From assembly GCA_029289235.1 (NCBI GenBank), contig JARFTZ010000032.1:1-64000 (forward strand): a DNA stretch of 64,000 nucleotides, written 5' to 3'. Both the position numbers and the translations under genes were made by a program. Each line of letters opens with the position of its first letter. Position 1 is the stretch's first letter. The stretch is from Gammaproteobacteria bacterium (lineage in GTDB: Bacteria; Pseudomonadota; Gammaproteobacteria; Burkholderiales; Rhodocyclaceae). The notes beneath the pieces are model-generated. The model did no database searches and had not been told where the DNA came from. It worked only from the letters and a program-made list of their open reading frames with translations. Below, in pieces: positions 38,801 through 46,371 of this stretch.

Positions 38801-40605
38801 TCCGGGTTGGACGCTCCCCAAAGTGTGGTTCGCTTGCTGCTGTACCCTGGCCGCAAGTCGTAAAGGCCAGACCCCAACGCCAATCCCCCCATGTGGTAGC
38901 TTCCCTCGACACTCGGCACCTCCGGGCAGATTCCTGAAGCAAGGTGCAACGAACTTAGCGTTTTTTCCGAACACGTCGACTGATAGTCCGATGCGCCAGT
39001 AACACTGCCGATCATGAAATCGCCACTCAGATTTTCATGCGACGAGTCAGCCATCATGTCAGTCAATTCAGCTGTCGTTTTAACCCATCCCAGATCATGG
39101 CCCGTTTCGTCGTAGTCGAACGAATTCAAACCAGTCGAAATCATTACGATGTTGCATTTTGCACACCACTCGGTCGCAGGGATAGGATCTTTCCACGAGA
39201 GCTGCGGCAAACCGGCGACGAAACCGGCATCGTTACCGTTGAATGCAGAGGTTGGCGATGCAGCACTCGCCGACGTGGCGGTACTCGTCGTTGCGTTCCC
39301 CGCTCGCAAATAGCGCAATGACTCCAAGTACATTTCGGAAATCGGGTTTCCCCAGTCGATACACTGTCCGTTGGCAAAAGACGTAGTTCCTGGGCTGTTA
39401 CAAACGCTGTCGTATTTGCTGCCGTCCCAGCCGATGATACGCAATCGGTTCAGGGTTCCGATTATTCCGCCACTAGATGGCAGATCATCGGAACTGGACG
39501 CACTTCTCGCCAAACCCTGCCTGTTGACAAATTGTCCGGTACAAAAATCGATCTCATCCTCCGAGTTAGCCACAAACCCCTCGCCGGACACAGAGCAATC
39601 GTAATTGTTAGGGTACTTACCGCTGCTATTGCTCAACTTGCCAACGTTTTTTCGCAGAACACCGCCCGACTTGTTATGCGCCCAGCTTCCTGTCATGAGG
39701 CCGAACTTGAGGCTCAATGAAACGTCGGCGTCGCCATACTGCTGCAGCAGACCGATCGGCTTCTTCGCCGTCCCCTTCGGATACGTTTTGCACTTCGGGC
39801 CAGGTCCGTTGATCGTATCTGTGCCTCCTGCGTCGTCGCACACCTTGACTCGTACGTTCAGGGTTTCTCGCAGGCTTCCAGGCTTCGTTCCACTCCCCGT
39901 TCCACACTGAGGATGTTCGTTCGCGGCCCACAGGCGATATTGCCCGTTGGCGATTTGCATAACAGGAGGATTAGTCGACGATTTCGATGCAGAGGCACCG
40001 TCGTTCGTCAGATTACAGAAGCTGATCGCAGACTGATCATTGTATGGAGTGAACCTGTTCATCTCCGTTGTGGTGCCTGGGTTGAATACCTTCGCAAACG
40101 CGTGCACATCACGTGGCAGGTGAGCCCGTTCGAGGACAGTGGCACTCTCAGAGTCCGTCGAGCGATAACCGCCGTACATCACCTTACGCAACACATCAAC
40201 CCGCGTCATACTGGCCCAGTTGAGCAGGTTGCCGCTCCACTTGTTGCTGCAAACGTACTGTGTCTTGCTAGCAGTAGTTCCATCGGGGAAGGAGACAGTC
40301 ACTGTTTCACTCGTTGCCGCCGCCGTCGCCTCGAACCGACTGTTCTGGTACGTATAGCACTTCCGCGGGTTGAAATACCCGTCGTATTCAATGTACGGAA
40401 CAAACGACGTATCGAGAAAACCGTCGCTGTCAAGGTCCGAGTAGTCGGAGTACGCTTTCATGAATAGCTGATGGTCCCGCGACGCCACCAGCATCACACG
40501 CGGGTCAGCCTGCGCGCTGATGAAAAGCGGGTCTTGTGCAATTACTCCAGCGTTCGTGGCGACGGATAAAAACAATGCCACGAAGGCAAAGAAAACTCGT
40601 TTCAC
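35887..40605 (-). CDS. pilY1: PilY1-type type IV pilus tip/assembly protein
   Basis: A 1572-residue secreted protein with a signal peptide (residues 1-23). The C-terminal half is the PilY1 beta-propeller; segments such as NPLIVVNSNDGMMHAIDAQNG and FYYGDMAAF are typical. Calcium-type loops are DLDSDGFLD near residue 57, DSNNDGVFDSGIY, and a dockerin-like DVNGDGIINNADY near the C-terminus. PilY1 promotes pilus extension with the minor pilins and acts as an adhesin or surface sensor. The start is a GTG with a strong AGGAGG upstream. The long, variable N-terminal half probably has the host- or surface-specific part. The gene is only 12 bases from pilX. Confidence 0.93.
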   Translation of the reverse strand: MKRVFFAFVALFLSVATNAGVIAQDPLFISAQADPRVMLVASRDHQLFMKAYSDYSDLDSDGFLDTSFVPYIEYDGYFNPRKCYTYQNSRFEATAAATSETVTVSFPDGTTASKTQYVCSNKWSGNLLNWASMTRVDVLRKVMYGGYRSTDSESATVLERAHLPRDVHAFAKVFNPGTTTEMNRFTPYNDQSAISFCNLTNDGASASKSSTNPPVMQIANGQYRLWAANEHPQCGTGSGTKPGSLRETLNVRVKVCDDAGGTDTINGPGPKCKTYPKGTAKKPIGLLQQYGDADVSLSLKFGLMTGSWAHNKSGGVLRKNVGKLSNSSGKYPNNYDCSVSGEGFVANSEDEIDFCTGQFVNRQGLARSASSSDDLPSSGGIIGTLNRLRIIGWDGSKYDSVCNSPGTTSFANGQCIDWGNPISEMYLESLRYLRAGNATTSTATSASAASPTSAFNGNDAGFVAGLPQLSWKDPIPATEWCAKCNIVMISTGLNSFDYDETGHDLGWVKTTAELTDMMADSSHENLSGDFMIGSVTGASDYQSTCSEKTLSSLHLASGICPEVPSVEGSYHMGGLALGSGLYDLRPGYSSKRTTLWGASNPDYAARQPLSTFAIALAENLPDFTAKVGSYEIKFMPFCQANSNGSAGLSSSGWRACSMVDLEVEPQTTSTSGSFKIMWEDSTWGNDYDMDGVVHLRYCVGSSCAPYAGQNGMPANPDSSTLYIKVASMTAAAGHALKYGYVISGTSADGSVLNVLRPGNANHSTYSSSSEFTKPVASWTDPTWVAYTPSTTGSAALLKNPLYYTAKYAAWPNWDIKINDASRTPGSDGVPDNFFEVRNPAGLDLALGSALKESLGDASSSSAIATNSTRLDTGTFVYQARFKASDWSGQVLAYPLEQDANQNVSLGTLAWDAGLPAKIPSASDRRVYTLNRSASPKGVDFEWSNLSSKQKDALDTANAAESSSSALDYLRGDQSQELKDSNNDGVFDSGIYRPRPTSLMGDIINSDPVFLGNQNFYYGDMAAFTGSATYGSFFDTKLVTTSGAVKNPLIVVNSNDGMMHAIDAQNGNEIFTYIPGWLICQDETGTTGCASGADSSPLRNLLSYGMSHRYLLDGNLVVGDAYIDKGTGAAWRTVVVGAAAAGGKGIFALDLTKSFAGTGSTISSSSVANTQTNYAALTAAETVMWEFTDKDYISGTGQDGDADLGYTFGQPVIARMANGDWAAVFGNGYGAATGKAVLYIVKLSDGTLIKKIDVNQGSTASPNGLSAPAAIFDTGTGALSAIFAGDLRGNLWKFDVSSTNTNSWAVDNQSGGNPAPLFTAFDDTGNRQPITGGLDVGVHPNGGYLVYFGTGKYFEKDDDSTTSQQTLYAIWDKTGSGGSNDAITAASVDTAAEKNNVLQKHSILVGTTESGEEYKITDDLGAITWSGSGAKRGWYMNLTSGSGERVVTYPILRNKRVIFTSMVPSASPCDFGGTSWIWEFDAETGNRPSYSVYDVNGDGIINNADYVTVTIDGQQVTVPANAIKSSEGIIKSPAIISGGEKEYKIASGTTGGVEVVVEKGTTTRPRTAWRQLQ

Positions 40606-40617
40606 GATGACCTCCTC

Positions 40618-41166
40618 TTAGCTGCAACCACGGTCATAAAAGGTTTGAAGAATCACGACTGCCTCGGTCGTTCGCCCTTGTCCACGTGCAGTGATCTTGT
40701 AGATAGTCCGTGGGGGAGGAGGTGGCCATTTGACTGATCCCGCCGCACACGACACCGTCTGATACTCCTCGATGACATACCGGGGTTGTGCCTGCCCTGA
40801 CAGCACGGCGTTGCTTTCGGCCGTCGTGATCGATTTGGTGGTCCAATCATGCGTATCCCGCCAGTACAACTCTTCAAGTTGTCCGCTTGGTGAGGTGTCC
40901 AACCCCTTGAAATAAGCTCCGCTCGTACCTCCGGTAGAGGTAAACTCCGGCAGCACCGCACCTGCGAGAAACTGCTGCGCCTCTCTCAAAGCATACTCAG
41001 CCGCTTCAAATGCCAAGGCGCGGTCCCGAGTGTTCCCGGCCATACGCTCCTCGAACACGCTGGTATTCATCACGCTCAATGCCAGGATCGTGATCATTAC
41101 GAGCATCAACAATGAAGTAATGAGGGTAATCCCCCGTTGCCTGGATTGGCTGCATCCTTTTTTCAT
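40618..41166 (-). CDS. pilX: Type IV pilus assembly minor pilin PilX
   Basis: A 182-residue PilX-like protein. A basic leader ends in QRG, followed by ITLITSLLMLVMITILALSVMN; the fifth mature residue is threonine rather than glutamate, a known feature of the PilX branch. VFEERMAGNTRDRALAFEAAEYALREA is a hallmark of PilX/PilX-N domains. It overlaps the pilW stop as ATGA. It works in the minor-pilin tip complex with PilV, PilW and PilY1. Confidence 0.9.
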   Translation of the reverse strand: MKKGCSQSRQRGITLITSLLMLVMITILALSVMNTSVFEERMAGNTRDRALAFEAAEYALREAQQFLAGAVLPEFTSTGGTSGAYFKGLDTSPSGQLEELYWRDTHDWTTKSITTAESNAVLSGQAQPRYVIEEYQTVSCAAGSVKWPPPPPRTIYKITARGQGRTTEAVVILQTFYDRGCS

Positions 41167-42191
41167 GGCAAACGATTCCTGATGCCGATATTGGTAACGA
41201 AGTCACGCCGCAAGCGCTTATCCGTAACCGACACGCCGTTGAACATGTAGGTCTTGCTTTCAGGCCCGGTATTATCGGCCTCACTGCGCACGGAAAATTG
41301 CACCCGAAGCCCAACCACCTGACTCCAATCGGCAACAGCACCAAGTGTTGTACCGGTAGACATCACTTCCGCATCAGCTGCGCCATTCGCATCTGTATCG
41401 GTCTTCACCGACAGAACCTGCAGGTCATAGACGTTGCCTGCAACATCGCTAACCGCCGTAGCCGCACCGTTGTAGGTCACTTCATAAAGCATCGGCTGAT
41501 TGAGCGTAGGATGGATTCCAACGAAGAAGTGTTTCTCGCCATAGGCAAAAACCAAAGCCTCGGAACCGTACGCTTTAGTGAGTTTCTCGTCAGTGTTCTT
41601 TGAATTTGCATGCGCGATCGTTACGGAGCCAGTACTGACGTTGGTCGCCGCAAAAATATCCACACTCGCACAATCGGCAATGACGAGAATCTGATCTGCA
41701 GCCCAACCACACGGGTTGGAACCAATCTGAATGTTGGCGTTGTTGGCCGTCATGTTGCCCGTAAGTTTTCTCTGACACGACCCGATTCCGCGAATCTGGA
41801 TAACGTCCGTTCCAGCTACGCGTACAACCCCTGTCGGGTTAACCCACCCCGTTCCATTGTCAAAAACCTGAATGCCGCTTCCCGCGGGTGCAGTCACATC
41901 GACAACACCGTCTTTATTGACATCCGCGATGATCGTCGGATTAACGTCTGTTGAATTGGCACATCCTGTATACCCCGCCTGCCGAACCTCACGCGTCAGT
42001 CGCTCCATGGCGATGCGCCCATCCTCCTGGATTCGCGCCACCGCGTCGTTTGCAGTGAATACGGGCCGGGAACTGATGAACGTATAGAGGATGCCTCCAA
42101 TAATCAGCAACCCAAGTGCCATTGCGACCATGAGTTCGACAATCGAAAGCCCCGTCTGAGCCAATTTCGTCCTGCACTGCAAGGCTCGCAT
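41163..42191 (-). CDS. pilW: Type IV pilus minor pilin PilW
   Basis: A 342-residue prepilin-like protein. The start at 42191 gives a 14-residue leader ending KLAQTG, followed by LSIVELMVAMALGLLIIGGI with the conserved glutamate. AVARIQEDGRIAMERLTREVRQAGYTGC is typical of PilW. The long C-terminal domain is variable. A longer open frame to 42341 is rejected because 42191 overlaps the pilV stop as ATGA. Confidence 0.92.
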   Translation of the reverse strand: MRALQCRTKLAQTGLSIVELMVAMALGLLIIGGILYTFISSRPVFTANDAVARIQEDGRIAMERLTREVRQAGYTGCANSTDVNPTIIADVNKDGVVDVTAPAGSGIQVFDNGTGWVNPTGVVRVAGTDVIQIRGIGSCQRKLTGNMTANNANIQIGSNPCGWAADQILVIADCASVDIFAATNVSTGSVTIAHANSKNTDEKLTKAYGSEALVFAYGEKHFFVGIHPTLNQPMLYEVTYNGAATAVSDVAGNVYDLQVLSVKTDTDANGAADAEVMSTGTTLGAVADWSQVVGLRVQFSVRSEADNTGPESKTYMFNGVSVTDKRLRRDFVTNIGIRNRLP

Positions 42192-42607
42192 CAAAGCTCT
42201 CCCCGGAAAACAAACTGTTCGGTAGCGCCGCCCCCGGCGGCTTTCGAATCGTCCCACTGAACCGTTATCGTGAAGAATGTCGTATTTGTCATCGCAACTA
42301 TTCCCACACCAGAAGGCAATTTTCCGATTTCTGCCTGCCATTGAGTCTTGTCGTTGGCCGCAATCGTATTGGTTGCTGTCGTACTCGTGCTGTATTCGCC
42401 GTTCAGAGCAACCTGACGGTTCTGTCGCATCCGCTCGGCCATGTCATACGCCAGGAAACTCGCCTGCGTCCGGTACTGGGAACTGTGCGTATTTTTTAAC
42501 CCGGTGGTCAGCAAGCCGGCAACACCGAGCAACCCGAAACAGATAATGACGATGGCAACCAGGATTTCGATCAACGAGAAACCTTGTTCGATCTTTCTTT
42601 GACTCAT
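42191..42607 (-). CDS. pilV: Type IV pilus minor pilin PilV
   Basis: A 138-residue prepilin. The leader MSQRKIEQG is followed by FSLIEILVAIVIICFGLLGVAGL, the methylation-motif helix with glutamate 5. SSQYRTQASFLAYDMAERMRQN is the usual PilV segment after the helix. ATG at 42607 overlaps the fimT stop (ATGA); a GTG two codons earlier is less likely. Part of the minor-pilin initiation complex. Confidence 0.92.
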   Translation of the reverse strand: MSQRKIEQGFSLIEILVAIVIICFGLLGVAGLLTTGLKNTHSSQYRTQASFLAYDMAERMRQNRQVALNGEYSTSTTATNTIAANDKTQWQAEIGKLPSGVGIVAMTNTTFFTITVQWDDSKAAGGGATEQFVFRGEL

Positions 42608-43116
42608 GGACACACCCCGCCCTCTGCAACCCGAACCCTACCGGAAGACGAAACTGAGACGACACGCGAGTTTTGTTCTGAAACGCAGACAGTAACACTC
42701 CCCGTAGCCCCCAAATCAGATGCTCCCGTTGGTGAAAACTGAACGGCATTCTGCAGATCAGCCGGATTATCGCTTCCCAGCATCGTCACGTTGCCGCCGG
42801 GAGGGTCGAAGACCTTAATGGGAGTGCCTGCCGTAGCGTAAATTATCCATCCGATCGACCAGTCATTTCCGTTGTTCATGCATGTCGACTGATCCTGACT
42901 CTTGCATACCGAGACGTCCCTCCCCAACTTGACTGACTCGCTTCTCGCGGTAGCAAAAGCAACAGAAAGACTATTCGCCGCGGATTGAATCCTCATCCGA
43001 TCCATAAGGCCGTTAAAAGCAGGAATAGCCAGAACTGCCAGAATTCCCAGCAAGGCAACGGTGATCATCAACTCGATCAGCGTGAAACCCGCGACTGCGC
43101 GCTTCAATGAGAACAC
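42604..43116 (-). CDS. fimT: FimT/FimU (GspH)-type minor pilin
   Basis: A 170-residue prepilin. The GTG at 43116 has GGGAGG nine bases upstream and gives the short leader MFSLKRAVAG before FTLIELMITVALLGILAVLA, so it is preferred over open-frame starts at 43170 or 43146. The next segment, FNGLMDRMRIQSAANSLSVAFATARSESVK, is typical of FimT/GspH. Cysteines CKSQDQSTC could form a small disulfide. It is the first gene of the operon. FimU and FimT cannot be separated confidently by reading alone. Confidence 0.88.
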   Translation of the reverse strand: MFSLKRAVAGFTLIELMITVALLGILAVLAIPAFNGLMDRMRIQSAANSLSVAFATARSESVKLGRDVSVCKSQDQSTCMNNGNDWSIGWIIYATAGTPIKVFDPPGGNVTMLGSDNPADLQNAVQFSPTGASDLGATGSVTVCVSEQNSRVVSVSSSGRVRVAEGGVCP

Positions 43117-43343
43117 GTTTACAGGCCTCCCTACGTTTGTTGGCATTTCCTGGAACCTTTGCTCATGCACCCGAACCGGTGTACACCCTTATCCGGATCA
43201 CCCCCAATGTAGAGAATTCACGGGAAACTCGCATATCGTTGCCGAATGAACGGTCCTGCTCACGCGACAAATGGACGAACACCAAGCCACCGAGGCCCGG
43301 CTTATCCGTCACTAAGATTAAACACAGGAAGGGAGAGGACATG

Positions 43344-43366
43344 AAAAAGCCCACACGAGGTGGGCT
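43344..43366 (-). terminator. Displaced original terminator of the tRNA-Thr gene
   Basis: On the minus strand AGCCCAC (43360-43366) and GTGGGCT (43348-43354) form a 7-bp stem with a five-base loop, followed by a run of T. It lies ten bases beyond the 48-bp tRNA remnant, where the terminator of the intact tRNA gene would have been. The insertion of the element has moved it about 3.7 kb away from the functional tRNA. Confidence 0.7.
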
Positions 43367-43375
43367 AAATCGGAA

Positions 43376-43423
43376 TGGTGCCGCTGACCGGAATCGAACT
43401 GGTGACCTTCGCATTACGAATGC
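43376..43423 (-). repeat. Left attachment site (48-bp tRNA-Thr 3' remnant)
   Basis: These 48 bases are identical to 47061-47108 and cover the tRNA-Thr 3' end with CCA, the T arm, the variable loop and part of the anticodon arm. The tRNA 5' half is absent here. Outside it (43344-43366) lies the original tRNA terminator. This is the host-side junction displaced by integration. Confidence 0.92.
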
Positions 43424-43553
43424 TCAATAAACTGTATTTATTCGCGTTGATTGATGTTTTGTTGTTGGCCTTAAAGCCTTGCAAATACTATCCTTCGTAG
43501 AATCTCGTTGTTTTGTTGTATTGCTCCGTGTTGATAGATATACTTCAAATGTG

Positions 43554-43573
43554 CCTACATGGTGCCTACACAA
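43554..43573 (+). repeat. Left arm-type repeat of the island
   Basis: CCTACAT (43554-43560), three bases GGT, then GCCTACACAA (43564-43573). The same two blocks with the same spacing and orientation recur near the other end at 46986-47005. It lies just upstream of the integrase start. Short repeats near both ends of an integrase element are typical arm-type binding sites for integrase or its directionality factor. The role here is inferred. Confidence 0.6.
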
Positions 43574-43581
43574 CGGGGCGA

Positions 43582-44907
43582 ATGATGAACAAGCGAGAAA
43601 ACTTCACTGCTGGTCGGATAGCTGCCTTCAAGTGCGAACCAGGTAAAACTCAGCACATTTATTGGGACGGGAAAACACCGGGGTTAGGTTTGCGAGTTAC
43701 CCCGGCTGGCATCAAGTCATTCATCTTCGAGACTCGCCTAAACGGAAAAACGTTGCGAATGACCATTGGCGATGTACGCACATGGGCAATAGACGCAGCA
43801 CAGCAAGAAGCCACACGCCTAAAGGCGATGACCGACAAAGGCGACGACCCGCGCCAAGTGAAGGCCGAGAAGTTGGCCGAGACGGAAGCCAAGCGAGAGA
43901 AAGCGAAGAACGCTGAAGCGCCAGCCTTAGAGGTGTGGCAATCCTATCTGGTAGCCAAAACCCCACGGTGGAGCGCCAGAAGCCTGATAGACCACCAACG
44001 ACTCGCCGCCGAAGGCGGAAAACTAAAGACTCGCGGAAGGAAGAAGGGGGAAGGCGACAAGACGAACCCCGGCATTCTGCTTCCACTTCTCCGATTGCCC
44101 TTGGCTGAAATCGACGCTGATGCTGTGCGCCAATGGCTAAAAAACGAGACAACCCGACCGACACAGGCGAATAATGCTTTCGTCCGACTCCGGGCTTTCC
44201 TGAACTGGTGCGCCGACCGGCCAGACCTCCGAGACTTCATCCACGCCGATGCTTGTACAGCCCGCATAGCGCGCGATGAATTACCGAAACAGAAGGCCAA
44301 GGATGATTGTCTACAGCGCGAGCAGTTGGCCTTATGGTTCCAACATGTTCAGGCGCTACAAAACATCGTGCAGTCGGCCTACCTTCAGGCGTTGCTGCTG
44401 ACTGGCGCTAGGCGCGAGGAATTGGCGGGGCTGACGTGGGATAACGTCGACTTCCAATGGAAAAGCCTGACCATTAGAGACAAGGTGGAAGGCGAACGAA
44501 CCATCCCGCTAACGCCCTACGTTGCATCTCTGCTGGCTGCTCTGCCTCGTCGTAATGAGTGGGTGTTCAGTAGCCCCATGGCTGCATCTGGACGGCTTCA
44601 AGAGCCGCGCATTGGTCACCGCAAGGCACTGATAGCCGCTGGCCTGCCTGCACTAACTCTGCATGGCCTGCGCCGTTCCTTTGGTACGCTGGCCGAATGG
44701 GTTGAATGCCCTGCTGGCGTGTCGGCGCAAATCATGGGACATAAACCAACCGCCATAGCAGAGAAGCATTACCGGAAACGCCCGCTCGATTTGCTGCGCA
44801 TGTGGCACACGAAAATTGAAGCATGGATTCTTGAACAGGCCGGGATTGAGCAACCCTACGAGAACGCTACCAGCCTGCAACTTGTGAAGGGTAGTACCGC
44901 CGCCTGA
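43582..44907 (+). CDS. int: Tyrosine-type site-specific integrase
   Basis: A 441-residue phage/ICE-type integrase that inserts the island into the tRNA-Thr gene. The N-terminal part has the DUF4102-like arm-binding fold (YWDGKTPGLGLRVTPAGIKSFIF), followed by a core-binding domain. The catalytic domain contains the first arginine in LLTGARREELAGLTWDNV, the H-x-x-R box in LTLHGLRRSFGTLAEW, and the nucleophilic tyrosine in AEKHYRKRPL after the MGHKPTAI histidine box. All catalytic residues appear intact. The start at 43582 or 43585 is chosen; the open frame to 43513 would run over the left arm repeat. Lies 158 bases inside the left attachment site. Confidence 0.93.
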   Translation: MMNKRENFTAGRIAAFKCEPGKTQHIYWDGKTPGLGLRVTPAGIKSFIFETRLNGKTLRMTIGDVRTWAIDAAQQEATRLKAMTDKGDDPRQVKAEKLAETEAKREKAKNAEAPALEVWQSYLVAKTPRWSARSLIDHQRLAAEGGKLKTRGRKKGEGDKTNPGILLPLLRLPLAEIDADAVRQWLKNETTRPTQANNAFVRLRAFLNWCADRPDLRDFIHADACTARIARDELPKQKAKDDCLQREQLALWFQHVQALQNIVQSAYLQALLLTGARREELAGLTWDNVDFQWKSLTIRDKVEGERTIPLTPYVASLLAALPRRNEWVFSSPMAASGRLQEPRIGHRKALIAAGLPALTLHGLRRSFGTLAEWVECPAGVSAQIMGHKPTAIAEKHYRKRPLDLLRMWHTKIEAWILEQAGIEQPYENATSLQLVKGSTAA

Positions 44908-44989
44908 CGGTTTCAGGCAAGCGGGAAGCCCAAGATGATGGAGCATCAAGGGCAACCCTGACCAATCATCACTTTAGGAGAAGTGAATC

Positions 44990-45289
44990 ATGACTGAAAT
45001 GGATACTAACGCAACCAAAGACCTGATTGACGACGGCACGAATGTGACCATCGGAAAGAATCGTTCACAAATCGCAATTGATGCCGCTGCCGAAATAGAG
45101 GAGCTTTGCAGCGTGATGCGGGCAATAACCAAGAAGTATGACGGAGTGGACTTTCCAATTCGTGGGCTGTCATTACGTGTTCAGGACTTGAGCGCCATCA
45201 TCATGGGCGCATTGTGCGATGACAGAGAAGACACGCGGGAACTAGCCTATCGTCTCACCGGTGAGCGACTAGAAGGAGCGACAGCATGA
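44990..45289 (+). CDS. Island protein of unknown function, 99 residues
   Basis: Not recognised. The product is acidic, mostly helical, with IAIDAAAEIEELCSVMRAI and a C-terminal stretch DREDTRELAYRLTGERL. A good AGGAG lies nine bases upstream. The stop overlaps the next gene as ATGA, so both are made together. It has no membrane helix, no DNA-binding motif that can be named, and no signal peptide. Position directly after the integrase suggests a maintenance or regulatory role, but this is only context. Confidence 0.75.
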   Translation: MTEMDTNATKDLIDDGTNVTIGKNRSQIAIDAAAEIEELCSVMRAITKKYDGVDFPIRGLSLRVQDLSAIIMGALCDDREDTRELAYRLTGERLEGATA

Positions 45290-45474
45290 ACACATCGAAG
45301 CCATACGGGGCCAATGCTGTTAACGACCTGTCAAAATTCATGAAGGTTGCCAAGAACAATCCAAAAGCGTTGAACGCGCTGGAAGATGAAATTAACGAAG
45401 GCCATGCTGTAATTGACGCTGCTGCCGACTCGCCTATCCTTTTCTTGAACAAGAGACTTGCATCATTCCTGTAG
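45286..45474 (+). CDS. Island protein of unknown function, 62 residues
   Basis: Not recognised. The sequence is helical and polar (NDLSKFMKVAKNNPKALNALEDEINEGHAV) without membrane segments. It starts within the stop of the preceding gene (ATGA overlap) and is followed by 172 bases before the next clear start. The overlap and regular codon use support that it is real. Confidence 0.65.
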   Translation: MNTSKPYGANAVNDLSKFMKVAKNNPKALNALEDEINEGHAVIDAAADSPILFLNKRLASFL

Positions 45475-45542
45475 CGTTTAAAGCCGCGCCTAGTCCGACG
45501 GGACGAACGCCGGGCACCTTCACCCGGCTGGCGCGGTCCTGG

Positions 45543-45656
45543 TTGAAGGAAGCATGGGAAGGCGTGCGCATGGAAGATGATGCAGTTCTACGGCTGCTAA
45601 ACAAGCCGATGTCCGAGTGGGGCTTTGACGAACTTCGAGACGGTTTATGGCACTGA
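45543..45656 (+). CDS. Possible small island gene ending in a TGATG overlap
   Basis: A frame without ATG at its beginning runs from about 45476 to the TGA at 45654-45656. Its last part reads MEDDAVLRLLNKPMSEWGFD (from 45570), which looks protein-like. Possible starts are a TTG at 45543 or the ATG at 45570. The stop overlaps an ATG of the following gene as TGATG. The stretch before it (TGRTPGTFTRLARSW) also looks coding, so a longer original gene may have lost its start. Low certainty. Confidence 0.4.
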   Translation: MKEAWEGVRMEDDAVLRLLNKPMSEWGFDELRDGLWH

Positions 45657-45970
45657 TGGAAGAAGGAGCGAAGGAAATTGCTCAGACCGTCATCGACGCG
45701 GCCAAGGGCGGCGACTTGAGCGCAGCACGTCTAGTCTTGGAACGCCTAGCGCCACCCATGCGAGAGCGGCCCATAACGATCAGTCTGCCCGATACACAAA
45801 GCACCGATGGAATTAGCGCGGCTCAGCAAGCAATTCTGGAGGCTGTCGGGGCGGGCGAATTACTGCCGAGTGAAGGCGTCACGCTGGCGGGGATTGTCGA
45901 ATCGCGGCGCAAGGCCATGGAAACAAAAGAACTTGAAGCGCGGATTAGCGCACTGGAGGCCAAAAAATGA
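45647..45970 (+). CDS. DUF5681-like phage/ICE-associated protein
   Basis: A 107-residue protein (104 if the ATG at 45656 is used). KGGDLSAARLVLERLAPPMRERPI followed by an acidic, alanine-rich helix and the C-terminal RRKAMETKELEARISALE is the pattern I recall for the C-terminal part of DUF5681 proteins, which occur in prophages and integrative elements. The usual N-terminal G-R-P-x-G-x2-N segment is missing, so this may be a shortened version. It overlaps the next gene by four bases. Molecular function is unknown. Confidence 0.65.
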   Translation: MALMEEGAKEIAQTVIDAAKGGDLSAARLVLERLAPPMRERPITISLPDTQSTDGISAAQQAILEAVGAGELLPSEGVTLAGIVESRRKAMETKELEARISALEAKK

Positions 45971-46242
45971 AACTTGAACAACGATTAACGAAGCTGGAAA
46001 AGCAGTATCAACCATCCGACGAGCCGATAACAATCATCATCCGGGCGCTTGTCGCTGCTGACGAAGGGAAACCGCGAGAGCCACAACCGGAAGTCATCGG
46101 GGCCGGGACGATGGGGGGCGATTGGCACTTAAGCCGCATTCCTAGTGAATCGGTCGAAGATTTCACCGAGCGCGCAAAGGAATCAGTACCAAGGAACAAA
46201 GGCGGGTTAGTCCCGGTAATTCTTCTTGAGTACGCCAATTAG
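45967..46242 (+). CDS. Small island protein paired with the DUF5681-like gene
   Basis: A 91-residue protein: an N-terminal helix (MKLEQRLTKLEKQYQ), a beta strand (EPITIIIRALVA), and a later part with WHLSRIPSESVEDFTERAKE and VPVILLEY. Similar short proteins often directly follow DUF5681-like genes in mobile elements. It starts in the stop of that gene (ATGA), implying a functional pair. A strong intrinsic terminator follows at 46265-46292. Confidence 0.65.
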   Translation: MKLEQRLTKLEKQYQPSDEPITIIIRALVAADEGKPREPQPEVIGAGTMGGDWHLSRIPSESVEDFTERAKESVPRNKGGLVPVILLEYAN

Positions 46243-46264
46243 CTAGAAGGTTTTACGTGATGAG

Positions 46265-46292
46265 ACCCACCTTTACGGTGGGTTTTCTTTTT
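46265..46292 (+). terminator. Intrinsic terminator of the island's small-gene operon
   Basis: ACCCACC (46265-46271) pairs with GGTGGGT (46277-46283) around a five-base loop, followed by TTTTCTTTTT. It ends the 44990-46242 gene run and separates it from the secreted-protein gene, which therefore has its own promoter in 46293-46371. Confidence 0.88.
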
Positions 46293-46371
46293 CACAGCAA
46301 TTAGTCTAACAATTCAACATGAAGCTTTGCAGCAAAACGGAATGCAAGGCATACCGATATTAGGGGGAGTC

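Noticed and set aside
43376..43423. A second tRNA gene at the left end of the island
   Set aside because: Only the 3' 48 bases are present; the acceptor 5' strand and D arm are missing, so it is an attachment-site remnant.
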